The notes: generated from the sequence alone by a model not told the origin. DNA of 36,417 bases from Acidobacteriota bacterium (GCA_025354525.1 JANXMS010000027.1:1-36417), one strand, 5' to 3'. Shown: positions 26,518-36,254, numbered from the stretch's first letter. Program-made: numbers and translations.

Positions 26518-26937
26518 ATGCCTTCTCCTCGCTACCACCTCGCCAAGACCGACCCGGAAACCTACAGCATTTCCGATCTTGAAAAAGAAATCAAAACCGT
26601 CTGGAACGGCGTCACCAACGCCCAAGCCGTCCAATCCATCCGGGCCATGCAGAAAGGGGACAAAGTCTTTATCTACCACAGCATGGGGGATTCCGCCATC
26701 GTCGGACTCGCCCGCGTCGACTCCCCCTCCCGACCCGACCCCGAAAATCCAAAATCCGCCGTCGTCGACCTCACCTTCCTCCGCCGCCTCGACCCGCCCA
26801 CCACCCTCCACGCCGTCAAAGCTTCCAACCTATTTCCCCTCTTCGCCCTCGTCCGCCAAAGTCGACTCTCCACCATGGCCTGCCCCGACGAGTTCGTCGA
26901 TTGGGTCCGTGCTCGCTACCCCAAAATCAAAATCTAA
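26518..26937 (+). CDS. EVE-domain protein
   Basis: 139 residues, the full length of a stand-alone EVE domain (PUA-like fold). Features are the N-terminal YHLAKTDPETYSI, the WNGVTNAQAV segment and GDKVFIYHS, with AIVGLARV following. EVE domains are thought to bind modified nucleobases in DNA or RNA; stand-alone copies are widespread and of uncertain role. The stop codon overlaps the convergent Maf stop in a shared CTAA. The region 26340-26517 upstream is a 178-bp divergent promoter region with a TACAAT-type box facing the Wza-like gene but no clear -35. No restriction or methylation gene is adjacent. Confidence 0.88.
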   Translation: MPSPRYHLAKTDPETYSISDLEKEIKTVWNGVTNAQAVQSIRAMQKGDKVFIYHSMGDSAIVGLARVDSPSRPDPENPKSAVVDLTFLRRLDPPTTLHAVKASNLFPLFALVRQSRLSTMACPDEFVDWVRARYPKIKI

Positions 26938-27485
26938 AGCAGACCCCGCCGACGCAGTTGCCCAAACACCTTCGCCACAGGCAACCCCACTACGTTCCAA
27001 TAACATCCCTCAATCCGATCAATGTACCGGCTTGCCCCGCCTTGAATCGCGTAAGCCCCCGCCTTGTCCATCGGTTCACCCGTCCGGACGTACGCCGAAA
27101 TCTCCTCCCCGCTCATCTCCACAAACCGCACCAGCGTCGTCTCGGCATCAATATATAACTGACCGCCCACCTTCAAACAAATCCCCGTAATTACCTCATG
27201 CGTCCTCCCCCCTAACAACCCCAACATCCGCTCCGCATCCGCCGCGTCCAACGGCTTTCCCAAAATCTCACCGCCTACTACGACCGTAGTATCAGCCCCC
27301 AGCACCACCTCCCCCGCCTGGCCCACCGCCACCGCCTTCTGCGTCGCCAATCGCCGCACATAGCTCTGAGCCGCCTCCCCCGCCCGCAAGCTCTCATCCA
27401 CGTCCGCCACCCGGACCACAAACGGTATTCCCGCCCGCTCTAAAATCTCCCGTCGCCGCGGCGATTGCGATGCCAGTATTAACAT
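26934..27485 (-). CDS. Maf-family nucleotide pyrophosphatase
   Basis: 183 residues, normal for Maf/YhdE. The signature LASQSPRRREIL is at residues 3-14, GADTTVV near 73-79, and GKPLDAADAERMLGLLGG and the AYAIQGGAS motif follow. Maf proteins hydrolyse dTTP, UTP or modified NTPs in the cytoplasm and are linked to septum formation and nucleotide quality control. The start is 28 bp from the divergent TonB-dependent receptor gene; the stop overlaps the EVE gene by 4 bp. Confidence 0.95.
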   Translation of the reverse strand: MLILASQSPRRREILERAGIPFVVRVADVDESLRAGEAAQSYVRRLATQKAVAVGQAGEVVLGADTTVVVGGEILGKPLDAADAERMLGLLGGRTHEVITGICLKVGGQLYIDAETTLVRFVEMSGEEISAYVRTGEPMDKAGAYAIQGGASRYIDRIEGCYWNVVGLPVAKVFGQLRRRGLL

Positions 27486-27513
27486 GTTCTAGCTCCGATG
27501 TTACACTGTCCAA

Positions 27514-30500
27514 ATGCTGTTAAGGGTTACTCTCGCGCTCACTGTGGCTAATTTCGCAGCCTTTTCACAAGGCACCACCTCCCGTTTGCAAGGCACCGTC
27601 CAGGACTCCTCCGGCGCCGTCGTCGCCGCCGCCAACGTCTCGTTGACCAACGAAGGAACCAACGTAACCTTTCAAATGAAGTCGACCGAAGCCGGCACCT
27701 ACGTCTTCGAAGCCCTCCAGTCCGGCCGCTACACCCTCGCCGTCGAAGCCACCGGCTTCAAGAAATTCAGCGCCAAAAACTCCGTCGTCTCCATCGGCCA
27801 GCCCACCACCGTCAACGTCGTCCTCCAACTCGGTGCCGTCACTGAATCGGTCGAGGTCAGTGGAGCCTACCAGGCCGTCCAAACCTCCACTTCCGGCAAC
27901 ATGGGCAACCTGATCGAAGAGAAAATCATCAAGGATCTCCCCATCGTCGGCACCCGCGGCCGCAATCCGCTCGACCTTGTCCTCATCCAACCCGGCATCA
28001 CCTCCGGCGGCAACACCGGTGGTGGCATCCACGTCCACGGCGCTCGCGACCGCGCCTGGAACTACACCCTCGACGGCATCGATACCAACGAAACCTCCGC
28101 CGGCGGCTCCAACTTTTCGCCCATTCGCACCAACCCTGACTCCCTCGCCGAGTTCCGCGTCATCACCGGCAACTTCACCGCCGACTCAGGTCGCAACTCC
28201 GGCGCCCAGGTCGCCATGGTCACCAAGTCCGGCACCAACGACCTCCATGGCTCCGCCTTCTGGTTCTACCGCACCCCCCGCTTCAACGCCAACGAATGGG
28301 AAAACAATCTCGATCGTCTCGGCAAGCGCCAGTTCGTCCAACATATCTTCGGCGGCTCCCTCGGCGGACCAATCATCAAGAACCAAACGTTCTTCTTCGC
28401 TAACGGCCAGGGCCTCCGCGCTCTCGAAACCGCCCAGGTAACCCGCACCGTCTACACCCAAGCCATGCGCCAAGGCACCTATCGCTACAACCGCGCTGGT
28501 CGCAACCTCCCCGCTGGCGTCGCCGGCGGCACCGTCGACCAGTCCGGCAACCCCATCGGCAACATCGGCGCCTACAATATTTTCCAAAACGATCCCCAAC
28601 GCCTCGGAGCCGACCGCGACATCGCCGCCCTCATCGCCCAATCCCCCCTTCCCAACCGCTTCGATTTCGGCGACGGCCTCAACACGGCCGGCTACACTTT
28701 CGTAGCTCCCCAAAACGAACGCCAGAACGACATCACCTTCAAGGTCGATCACATCTTCGATCCGCAAAACGCCGTCTACATCCGCTACTCCTTCGGCCGT
28801 CAGGACACCAACTGCGACCGCGGCAACGGCGGTGCCCCGCTCTTCCCCGGCACCACCTGCCTCGTCAACACCGAACGCACCCCCCGCAACTTCGCCGCCA
28901 ACTGGCGCACCAACCCCACTTCCAACATCACCAACGAGTTCGTCATCGGCTTCAACCAATTCGAGTTCTTCTTCGACCAGCCCCTCGCCTCGCTCACCCG
29001 GCCCTCTCTCTCCGGTCCCGTCGACCTCATCTCAGACTTCTCCTTCGGCAACAACCGCCGCGTCCGTACCGCCCAGTTCGTCGACAACTTCTCCTGGGTC
29101 AAAGGCAAACACAACCTCAAATTTGGCGTCAACGTCCGCCTCCAGCGCCAAAACGACGACCGAGGTACCGTCGGCGGCGCCAACGCCAACCCCAGCGTTA
29201 ACTTCTCCACCGCCCTCAACCCCGTCGACCCCCGCACCTTCGGCCTCCCCACCGACGTCAATCAGCAGTTCGACCTCGGCACCCTCCAAGGGCATACAAA
29301 CTTCCTCCTCGGCCGCGTCGGCCAGCGCTCCCAAGGCTTCATCTCCCAGGGCGACAAGTTCGTCGCCGGGCGCTTTGACTTCGTCACCGACTACCCCGAA
29401 TACGATCTCTACGTCCAAGACAACTTCAAACTCTTCCGCAACTTCAACCTCGACCTCGGCCTCCGCCTCGAAATGAAACCGGCCCCCAGCAATCTCGATA
29501 ACCGCATCCGCCGCCCCGACCAACTCCTCGTCAACGGTGCCACCCCCCAGAACTCGGCCACCTGGGTCCCCGGTCAACTCTTTAAAGACCGCATGAACAA
29601 CTTCGGCCCCTCCATCGGCTTCGCCTGGGATCCCTTCGGCACCGGCAAAACCTCCATCCGCTCTAACTACCGCATCGCCTATGACCGCATGCCGACGTTC
29701 CTGCTCGCCTCAACGATCTTCCCGAACATGCCCGGCGAAACCTTCGGCCTCGCCGACCAGCAATACGGCATCAACGGCGGCCGTCTGGCCAACATGCCCG
29801 CCTTCACCGCCCCTACCGCCAACCCCCTCGCCCTCTCCCGGCCCGCTCCCTTCGGCGCCGCCGGCGTCACCGTCGTCGACCCCAATCTCAAAATCCCCAC
29901 CACCCACCAGTGGTCCCTCTCCCTCCAACGCGAAGTCCTCAAAAACACCGTCGTCGAAGTCAGCTACATCGGTCGCCGCGGCTACAACCTCTTCGGTGCC
30001 TATAACGCCAACCAGTCCGACATCTTCCGCAACGGCTTCCTCCAGGGCTTCAACGAAATCAACGCCGGTGGCCAGTCCGCCACCGTCAATCGTCTGCTCT
30101 CGGCTGACTCCCGCCTCCAAGCCGGAGAAACCCCGTCCACGATGATCCGTCGCCTCTTCCCCGGAGACCTCCGCACCGGCAACGTCGCCGGCCTCGCCTC
30201 CAGCTTCGCCACCCGCCTTCAGAACGGTCGCTCGGTCACGGATCTCTCCGGTGCCGGCCCCTTTGCCTTCAATAACTTCCCCCAGTTCAGCAGCGTCACC
30301 ACCATCGACTCCAACGACTTCTCCACTTACCACGCCCTCGAACTCACCTTCGAACGGCGCCTGTCTAAAGGCTTCTACCTCAACGCCAACTACACCTGGT
30401 CCAAGTCGCTCGATACCCGCAGCTTCGACCCCGTCTTCACCACGACCGCCACCACCGGCAGCTCCCAGCAGGCCTCCTCCACCCCGTTCGATATCAATAA

Positions 30501-31107
30501 TCGCCGCGGCAATTACGGCCTCTCCGATTTCAACCGCACCCATGTCTATAAAACGACTTGGTCGTACGAACTCCCCTTCGGCCGCAACGGCATCTTCTTC
30601 AAAGGAGCCAACGGCGTCGTCGACCGCATCGTCGGCGGCTGGCGTGTAGCCGGCATCATGAACGTCACCTCCGGCCGACCCTTCACCGTCTACTCCGGCT
30701 CCAACGCCGTTTCAAACGCCGTCCAAACCACCGCCAACTGCACCGGATGCACCCCCGACATGGGCAAAGCCTTCACCGACCCCAACCAGGGCCTCGTCTT
30801 CTACTTCAACGAAGCCGAACGCGCCAAATTCAAGATCGATGGAGCCATCCCCGGCCAGCAAGGCAACACCCCCCGTAACTTCTTCACGGGCGACGGCCTC
30901 TTCAACCTCGACTCGTCCTTGCAGAAAGACATCACCATCCGCGAAGGTAAGAAACTCGAAATTCGCGCCGACGCCACCAACCTAACCAATACGCCCACGT
31001 TTGGTTTCCCCACCACTACCGCAAGTGCCGCCACCTTCGGCCGCATCCGGAACTCGGTGGCCAGCTCCAGCCGGAAGATCCAACTCGGCCTGCGCTTCTC
31101 GTTCTAA
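27514..31107 (+). CDS. TonB-dependent receptor, Oar-like, with N-terminal carboxypeptidase-regulatory domain
   Basis: 1197 residues. Signal peptide ends near FAAFSQG (about 20). A CarboxypepD_reg beta-sandwich spans about residues 24-105 (GTVQDSSGAVV, YTLAVEATGFKKF). A plug domain follows (about 115-235, with ITSGGNTGGG, NYTLDGIDTNE and VAMVTKSGTNDLHG), then an outer-membrane barrel ending in aromatic QLGLRFSF, a normal BamA recognition end. This architecture is greatly expanded in Acidobacteria. Ligands are unknown; oligosaccharide uptake or protein secretion is a family-level guess. Codons end overwhelmingly in C. It is the first gene of a tight four-gene plus-strand unit; the Cas6-like gene begins 10 bp after its stop. 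Confidence 0.93.
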   Translation: MLLRVTLALTVANFAAFSQGTTSRLQGTVQDSSGAVVAAANVSLTNEGTNVTFQMKSTEAGTYVFEALQSGRYTLAVEATGFKKFSAKNSVVSIGQPTTVNVVLQLGAVTESVEVSGAYQAVQTSTSGNMGNLIEEKIIKDLPIVGTRGRNPLDLVLIQPGITSGGNTGGGIHVHGARDRAWNYTLDGIDTNETSAGGSNFSPIRTNPDSLAEFRVITGNFTADSGRNSGAQVAMVTKSGTNDLHGSAFWFYRTPRFNANEWENNLDRLGKRQFVQHIFGGSLGGPIIKNQTFFFANGQGLRALETAQVTRTVYTQAMRQGTYRYNRAGRNLPAGVAGGTVDQSGNPIGNIGAYNIFQNDPQRLGADRDIAALIAQSPLPNRFDFGDGLNTAGYTFVAPQNERQNDITFKVDHIFDPQNAVYIRYSFGRQDTNCDRGNGGAPLFPGTTCLVNTERTPRNFAANWRTNPTSNITNEFVIGFNQFEFFFDQPLASLTRPSLSGPVDLISDFSFGNNRRVRTAQFVDNFSWVKGKHNLKFGVNVRLQRQNDDRGTVGGANANPSVNFSTALNPVDPRTFGLPTDVNQQFDLGTLQGHTNFLLGRVGQRSQGFISQGDKFVAGRFDFVTDYPEYDLYVQDNFKLFRNFNLDLGLRLEMKPAPSNLDNRIRRPDQLLVNGATPQNSATWVPGQLFKDRMNNFGPSIGFAWDPFGTGKTSIRSNYRIAYDRMPTFLLASTIFPNMPGETFGLADQQYGINGGRLANMPAFTAPTANPLALSRPAPFGAAGVTVVDPNLKIPTTHQWSLSLQREVLKNTVVEVSYIGRRGYNLFGAYNANQSDIFRNGFLQGFNEINAGGQSATVNRLLSADSRLQAGETPSTMIRRLFPGDLRTGNVAGLASSFATRLQNGRSVTDLSGAGPFAFNNFPQFSSVTTIDSNDFSTYHALELTFERRLSKGFYLNANYTWSKSLDTRSFDPVFTTTATTGSSQQASSTPFDINNRRGNYGLSDFNRTHVYKTTWSYELPFGRNGIFFKGANGVVDRIVGGWRVAGIMNVTSGRPFTVYSGSNAVSNAVQTTANCTGCTPDMGKAFTDPNQGLVFYFNEAERAKFKIDGAIPGQQGNTPRNFFTGDGLFNLDSSLQKDITIREGKKLEIRADATNLTNTPTFGFPTTTASAATFGRIRNSVASSSRKIQLGLRFSF

Positions 31108-31117
31108 ACCTCCAGCC

Positions 31118-31816
31118 ATGGAACTTGAGCTCTCCGTCCTGCCCCTACCCCCGCGGACCGAGAGCTCAAACCATTTACGCGGTCAACTCGGCAATCTTCT
31201 CTACCACTGCGATAAATCCCTCTACGACGAATTCTTCTCCCCCGTCGCCGAGACCGGCCCCAGCGGTCTCCACGACCGCCCCCGTCCCTTCGTTCTTCGG
31301 CCCAACGCCATTCACGTCTTTAGTCCCCCCCTAGTCCCCCGCTTAGCCACAATTCTCCAAACCACCGTCCAAACCCTCCGCTGGCCCCTCGCCCCCCTCC
31401 CCGCCCAACGCCTCCGTATCGAGTTCCTCACCCCCACGGAACTAAAACACGCCGGCCAAATCCTCCATTCACCCCACTTCCCCGCTCTCGCCGCCCGTGC
31501 CCGCGATCGCGTCCTCAGCATCCTCGCGCTCTACCAAAACCAGCCCGCCACCCACGTCGACTTCCCCGCCCTCACCACCCTCGCCGACCAAGTCCAACTC
31601 ACCGCCAGCCATACCCATTTCGTCCCCGGCGAAACCCGCCGCTCCGCCCGCAATCAAAACACCCATTCCCTCGGTGGCTTCACCGGCTGGGCCGAGTTCT
31701 CCGGCCCCCTCGACGAGCTCCTCCCCTACCTCATCGCCGCCCAATGGACCGGCGTCGGCCGCCAAACCGTCTGGGGGAAAGGGGAACTAAAAGTAACTGT
31801 GTTACCGTTTGATTAA
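31118..31816 (+). CDS. cas6: Cas6-family CRISPR RNA endonuclease-like protein (orphan)
   Basis: 232 residues. The N-terminal part has the RAMP-type [12 protein letters not shown] and [10 protein letters not shown] segments. The middle has [16 protein letters not shown] and [10 protein letters not shown]. The C-terminal part ([18 protein letters not shown], then [15 protein letters not shown]) matches the Cas6 core and its glycine-rich loop (GVGxxTxxGxGxL). Cas6 enzymes cut pre-crRNA at repeats. The cysteine cluster many Cas6 proteins carry in the N-terminal insertion is reduced, which explains the shorter length. There is no array and no other cas gene in the window. The ATG has no ribosome binding site and follows the receptor stop by 10 bp; the stop overlaps the next ATG (TAATG), so it is translationally coupled at both ends. 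The family call is from eye alignment. Confidence 0.78.
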   Translation: MELELSVLPLPPRTESSNHLRGQLGNLLYHCDKSLYDEFFSPVAETGPSGLHDRPRPFVLRPNAIHVFSPPLVPRLATILQTTVQTLRWPLAPLPAQRLRIEFLTPTELKHAGQILHSPHFPALAARARDRVLSILALYQNQPATHVDFPALTTLADQVQLTASHTHFVPGETRRSARNQNTHSLGGFTGWAEFSGPLDELLPYLIAAQWTGVGRQTVWGKGELKVTVLPFD

Positions 31817-34380
31817 TGCGTCCTTTCGCCGCTCTTCTTGCCCTCTCTTCCCTCCTACTAGCTCAGGATCCGCCCAAACCCGAGCCCCCTAAAACCGAAG
31901 CCCCCAAACCCACCCTCCCCGGTCGCCCCACAAACGCCGAACCGGAAATCAAGCCTTACGATAAGGTCATCACCAAGGACGCAAAGTCCACCCCCGGCAT
32001 CTTCACCGTTCACCAAATCAAAGACAAGTACTACTACGAAATCCCCAACGCCGAACTCGGCAAAGACTTCCTCTGGGTCCAACAAATTGCCCGCACCACC
32101 CTCGGCGCCGGCTATGGCGGCCAAGCCCTCGGCAGCCGCGTCGTCCGCTGGGAACGCCGCGATAAAAAAATCCTCCTCCGCGACGTCAACTACGACATCG
32201 TCGCCGACCCCTCCGCCCCCATCGCCAGAGCCGTCGCCGACTCCAACGTCAGCGCCATCCTCCAAGCCATCAACATCGAAGCCGAGAATAAAGAGAAAAA
32301 CGCCGTCGTCATCGAAGTAACCCGCCTCTTCAACGCCGAAGTCCCCGAACTCAGCGCTCGTACCCGCCTGCGCGCCCGCGGCTTCGATTCCTCCCGCAGC
32401 TTCCTCGATCGCGTCTCCGCCTTCCCCACCAACATCGAAGTCGAAGCCACCCACACCTACGTCGCCCCCCCCGATGCCGGCCCCACCACCCCGTCCCCCT
32501 TCCCTTCTCCCTTTGGTGGAGGCGGCATGCGCGGCAACAGCGCCACCGTCGTCCTCCATTACTCCATGGTCAAGCTCCCCGAAAAACCCATGATGCCCCG
32601 CCTCGTCGACGAGCGCGTCGGCTTCTTCAGCGTTCGCAAAACCGACTTCTCCCTCGACGAAGCCCGCGCCCCCAAACGCGCCTACCTCACCCGCTGGCGC
32701 CTCGAGAAAAAAGATCCTTCCGCCGCCCTCTCCGATCCCATCAAACCCATCATTTACTACGTCGATCCCGCCACCCCGGCCAAACTCGTCCCTTACATCA
32801 AAGCCGGCATCGAAGAATGGAAAGTCGCCTTCGAAGCCGCTGGCTTCCGCAACGCCATCCAAGCCAAGGATGCCCCCGCCAACGACCCCACCTGGAGCGC
32901 CGAAGACGCCCGCTACTCCGTCGTCCGCTGGCTCCCTTCCGACACCGAAAACGCCATGGGCCCCCACATTCACGACCCCCGCTCCGGCGAGATCATCGAA
33001 TCCGATATCCAGATGTATCACAACGTTATGAAGCTCGCCACGGCTTGGTACTTTACCCAAGTCGGCCCCCTCGATCCCCGCGCCGCCAAACTCCCCCTCC
33101 CCGACGATACCCTCGGCAAAATCGTCCAGTTCGTCGTCGCTCACGAAGTCGGCCACACCCTCGGCTTCCCCCACAACATGAAAGCCTCTTCCATGTACCC
33201 CGCCGACAAAATTCGCGACCGCGCCTGGGTCAAGAAGATGGGGCACACCCCGTCCATCATGGACTACTCCCGCTTCAACTATGTCGCCCAGCCAGAAGAC
33301 AAAATCGACGTCGACGACCTCATTCCCCACGTCGGCCCCTACGATATCTGGGCCACCGCGTGGGGCTATAAGCCCATCCCCGGCGCCAAAACCCCGTCCG
33401 AGGAAAAACCCACCCTCGACGAATGGGCCCGCCAACAGGATCAAACCCCCTGGTTGCGCTTCATGACCGCCGGAGCCCGCGGCACCGACCCCGGCGAAGT
33501 CACCGAAGCCGTCGGCGATGCCGACCCCGTTTACTCTACCGCCCTCGGCGTCAAAAACCTTGAACGCGTCATGAAGATGCTCATCCCCGCCACCGAACAG
33601 AAAGGCGAGGATTGGAGCGACCTCGAAGAAATGTACGGCCGCGTCCTCGGCCAGTTCACCCGCGAAATGAACCACGTCGCAGGAGTCGTTGGCGGCGTCG
33701 CCTCCCAACAAAAAAACGGCGGCCAGTCCGGCGTCCTGTTTACGACCATTCCCGTCGCCCGACAGAAAAAAGCCGTCGAATTCTTGAACGCCCAAGTCTT
33801 CACGACCCCCGCCTATTTCGTCGACCCAGCCATCCTCCGCCGCATTGAACCCGACGGCATCCTCACCCGCATCCGCGCCGTCCAAGGCTCCGTCCTCGAA
33901 ACCCTCCTCTCCCCCACCCGTATCCAACGGATGACCGAGCAGGAAACGATCGACGGAGATAAAGCCTATAAACCCCTCGACCTGCTCACCGACGTCCGCC
34001 GTGGCATCTTCGCCGAACTGGCAACTCCCACCCCGAAACTCGACGCCTACCGCCGCAACATCCAGCAGGTCTACCTCGACTCGATGAACGCCCGCATCAA
34101 CGGCGGAGCCGCCCCCGCCAACCAACGCTGGCTCTACCGCGGCGAATTAAAAGCGCTTAGCGCTGACATCGCTCGCTCCCTTCCCCGGGTCGCCGATCGC
34201 CCCAGCAACATGTTCCTGTCCGACGTGAAAGAACAAATCGCCCGCATTCTCGATCCAAAATTCGCCCCGCCCGCCCCCTCCGCTCTCTCCCTGGCCAACC
34301 GTCGCGCCCTGGACTCCATCAATCTGGATTCCTGCTGGCAAGAGTTAACCATTACTAGAGACGGGATCAAGCTACAATAG
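31816..34380 (+). CDS. Secreted zinc-dependent metalloprotease, DUF5117 type
   Basis: 854 residues. Signal peptide [17 protein letters not shown], then a proline/lysine/glutamate-rich linker (about 18-42). About residues 45-330 match the DUF5118/DUF5117 region that precedes the protease domain in this family. The metzincin zinc site is complete: H443-E444-x-x-H447-x-x-G-x-x-H453, with a Met-turn (SIMDYS, M482). The C-terminal third is a helical family-specific domain. It is probably a periplasmic or secreted peptidase. Its start overlaps the Cas6-like stop by one base, and the lipoprotein isomerase begins 12 bp after its stop. Confidence 0.9.
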   Translation: MRPFAALLALSSLLLAQDPPKPEPPKTEAPKPTLPGRPTNAEPEIKPYDKVITKDAKSTPGIFTVHQIKDKYYYEIPNAELGKDFLWVQQIARTTLGAGYGGQALGSRVVRWERRDKKILLRDVNYDIVADPSAPIARAVADSNVSAILQAINIEAENKEKNAVVIEVTRLFNAEVPELSARTRLRARGFDSSRSFLDRVSAFPTNIEVEATHTYVAPPDAGPTTPSPFPSPFGGGGMRGNSATVVLHYSMVKLPEKPMMPRLVDERVGFFSVRKTDFSLDEARAPKRAYLTRWRLEKKDPSAALSDPIKPIIYYVDPATPAKLVPYIKAGIEEWKVAFEAAGFRNAIQAKDAPANDPTWSAEDARYSVVRWLPSDTENAMGPHIHDPRSGEIIESDIQMYHNVMKLATAWYFTQVGPLDPRAAKLPLPDDTLGKIVQFVVAHEVGHTLGFPHNMKASSMYPADKIRDRAWVKKMGHTPSIMDYSRFNYVAQPEDKIDVDDLIPHVGPYDIWATAWGYKPIPGAKTPSEEKPTLDEWARQQDQTPWLRFMTAGARGTDPGEVTEAVGDADPVYSTALGVKNLERVMKMLIPATEQKGEDWSDLEEMYGRVLGQFTREMNHVAGVVGGVASQQKNGGQSGVLFTTIPVARQKKAVEFLNAQVFTTPAYFVDPAILRRIEPDGILTRIRAVQGSVLETLLSPTRIQRMTEQETIDGDKAYKPLDLLTDVRRGIFAELATPTPKLDAYRRNIQQVYLDSMNARINGGAAPANQRWLYRGELKALSADIARSLPRVADRPSNMFLSDVKEQIARILDPKFAPPAPSALSLANRRALDSINLDSCWQELTITRDGIKLQ

Positions 34381-34392
34381 GTGCTCTTACCC

Positions 34393-35421
34393 ATGTATCG
34401 TCTGTCGCTGCTTCTCACCCTCGTAGCCGCCGCTCTGGTCTCCGCCGGCTGCAAAAAGACTCCTCCGGCTAACGTATCCGCCACGGTCAACGACCGCGCG
34501 ATTACCTTCGCCGATCTAGAAAAGCAATTCGGCATGCAGTTCCCTGCCCAACCTGGTCAAACCGAAAACGACGACCAGACCATGATCAACAAGCTCGAAG
34601 TGCTCCGTAGCATGATCGATCAGGAGATCATGATGCAGCGCGCCGAAAAGAACGGCCTCCTCGCCCAGCAGACCGACGTCGATGCCGACTTCGCCAAACT
34701 AAAAGGCGGCTTCACCGAAGAAGAGTTCAAAAAGCGCCTCGAAGAGAAGAAAATGACCGCCGAGGACTTGAAGTCCGACATCCGCAAAAAGTTGAGCATC
34801 GAAAAGCTGATCACCAAAGAGATCACCTCGAAAATCAACATCACCGACAAAGACGTCAGTGACTTCTACGCCGCCAACAAACAAAATTTCAACCTCGCCG
34901 AACCTCAAGTTCACCTCGCGCAAATCCTGACCACCCCCGTCGCCGACGCCAGTATTCGAAACCTGAAGAACGATAAAGCCCAGAACGACGACCAAGCCAA
35001 ACGCAAAATGCAGCAGATCTCCGACCGCCTCCGCGCCGGCGAAGACTTCTCCATGCTCGCCCAGAACTACTCGGAAGATCCCGGCTCCTCCGCCAACGGC
35101 GGCGATCTCGGCTTCGTCTCCGAGTCCGCTCTCGAAAAAGCCAACATCGATCTCCGTCGGCTCGTTAGCACGATGCAACCCGGCCAAATCTCCCCCGTCA
35201 TTAAGACCGGAGAAGGCTACCGCATCCTCAAGCTCCTTTCGAAGGAGCCTGCCGGTCAACGCGAGTTGAGCGACCCCCGCGTCCAACAAACCATCCGCGA
35301 GACCCTCATGAACCGCAAGGATCAACTCTTCCGGTCCGCTTTCTTAGAAGCCGTTCGCAACGAAGCCCACGTCGAAAACTACCTCGCTCGCGTCGTCGGC
35401 CAACTCGACCCCAAAAAATAG
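34393..35421 (+). CDS. SurA/PpiC-like peptidyl-prolyl isomerase lipoprotein
   Basis: 342 residues from ATG 34393 (a GTG at 34381, right after the previous stop, is possible but would lengthen the leader). The leader ends in a lipobox, VSAGC, so the protein should be modified by the Lgt and LspA encoded in this window. Residues about 30-155 resemble the SurA N-terminal chaperone domain (LRSMIDQEIMMQRAEKNGL). A parvulin PpiC domain follows (about 167-285: VHLAQIL, GEDFSMLAQNYSEDPGS, GGDLGFVSESAL, GQISPVIKTGEGYRI). It probably helps fold outer-membrane proteins, such as the receptor that heads the same operon. It is the last gene of the unit; no terminator is evident. Confidence 0.92.
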   Translation: MYRLSLLLTLVAAALVSAGCKKTPPANVSATVNDRAITFADLEKQFGMQFPAQPGQTENDDQTMINKLEVLRSMIDQEIMMQRAEKNGLLAQQTDVDADFAKLKGGFTEEEFKKRLEEKKMTAEDLKSDIRKKLSIEKLITKEITSKINITDKDVSDFYAANKQNFNLAEPQVHLAQILTTPVADASIRNLKNDKAQNDDQAKRKMQQISDRLRAGEDFSMLAQNYSEDPGSSANGGDLGFVSESALEKANIDLRRLVSTMQPGQISPVIKTGEGYRILKLLSKEPAGQRELSDPRVQQTIRETLMNRKDQLFRSAFLEAVRNEAHVENYLARVVGQLDPKK

Positions 35422-35437
35422 CGCCAGCAGCAGCCCA

Positions 35438-36000
35438 TCAAAGCGCTCTACCAGCAACAATTCCCAGGAAGTGGCGTGTGGTGTAACGACTTCGGTGCCA
35501 CCTCACCGGACAAGGAAATCCCTGATACCGCACGCCTACAAACATTCCAGGAAGGCATCGTCGTCGAGGTCCGAACAGGCTCGAACAGCCTCCGATGCCC
35601 TCACCCAATAAACCTTTTTCCTAACACTCTCCCAGGCCGAAAGAATCGTTTCCTCTGTTCGACGAAACCGCGGTCGGCGTATCACTTCCTCTATAGCAAG
35701 TCTTGACTTAACAGAGGGCAAATCGGCGACGTCTGAAGAGATCCGGAGCAATGTCGGGAGAGAGGAAGGGGGATAGAGCCTCGGCGAGATCGACGACAAG
35801 CGCATGCATTGACGGGGCCCTGAGCTGGGACAAACGCAGTTTGCAGTCCGCCCAATACGGGGCCGGTAGTTCGGGTTTCCAGAACGCCTCCATTAAGGCG
35901 GGTATCGCTCTAGCGCCAACAAGAACACTTGTGCCGGAGGCCCGAGGGGTTGGAGTAACGCCGAGACGATGATGTTCGTGTCAAAGGACGCCGAGACGCG
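35438..36000 (-). pseudogene. Decayed PIN-domain toxin gene, interrupted by an insertion
   Basis: Pieces of one PIN-family toxin are spread over several frames. The N-terminal part at about 35890-36000 reads FDTNIIVSALL then GPPAQVFLLALER and runs into a stop. After about 200 bp of unrelated sequence, including repeat copy 1, coding resumes as EEVIRRPRFRR, VRACSDLDDDAFLECL (the acidic PIN motif), and then, in another frame, FPCPVRWHRSR and RHFLGIV, ending at a TGA at 35438-35440. The order and spacing match stand-alone PIN toxins that cut RNA. At least two frameshifts and an insertion make it non-functional. It lies downstream of an antitoxin remnant and converges on the isomerase gene. Confidence 0.6.
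35692..35775. repeat. 84-bp direct repeat, copy 1
   Basis: It differs from copy 2 (36255-36338) at two of 84 positions, both within the GGGC(A/C)AATC(G/C)GCG stretch. Both copies have the same orientation. It begins TATAGCAAGTCTTGACTT, with AAGTC/GACTT as a small inverted repeat, and ends AAGGGGGATA. This copy sits inside the toxin remnant, directly before (on the minus strand) the EEVIRRPRF segment, and on the minus strand reads as 28 open codons in that frame. Confidence 0.9.
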
Positions 36001-36250
36001 GGTCGGTTGTGCAACGGCTTTGCCGCGCGGGCAGCGATCTCTGCCTCAATCTCATCCAGGGACAACTGATCGAGCCGTCCTTTTCCGCGCTTGACCATGA
36101 CTGGCGCAGCCACTCTGGAGACAAATCCCGCTCCAGCACCTGCAACGCATACTGCTCGGCGAAGATCCCCTGCGCTCTGGCCTTCACTTCCAAGGCCCGT
36201 ACCTCTCCATCGGGGAGGCAAATCGTCAGGTTCACGGCGGCGGTCCTCAA
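35996..36250 (-). pseudogene. Frameshifted antitoxin gene of the PIN toxin
   Basis: From a TTG at 36250 or GTG at 36235, the minus strand encodes NLTICLPDGEVRALEVKA and EQYALQVLERDLSPEWLRQSW, typical of small antitoxins partnered with PIN toxins. Near 36075 the frame is lost. The natural continuation, LDQLSLDEIEAEIAARAAK, is in the neighbouring frame, consistent with loss of one G. The toxin N-terminal fragment follows with little or no gap, as in operonic pairs. Repeat copy 2 begins 5 bp upstream of the TTG. Confidence 0.6.
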
Positions 36251-36254
36251 TTGT

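Noticed and set aside
26518-26937. EVE-domain gene as part of a modification-dependent defence island
   Set aside because: No nuclease, helicase or methyltransferase is adjacent; stand-alone EVE proteins are common outside defence loci.
31858-34125. A 755-codon open frame on the minus strand opposite the metalloprotease
   Set aside because: It is the complement of a gene whose codons nearly all end in C, so it translates almost only to Gly, Val, Ala, Asp and Glu. It has no signal, motif or start context. The same explains the long antisense frames at 28186-28959, 29710-30543 and 15010-16320.
35708-35893. A 61-codon minus-strand gene ending in repeat copy 1
   Set aside because: It lies inside the interrupted toxin, has no recognisable domain or ribosome binding site, and its end is supplied by the repeat; kept only as part of the repeat observation.
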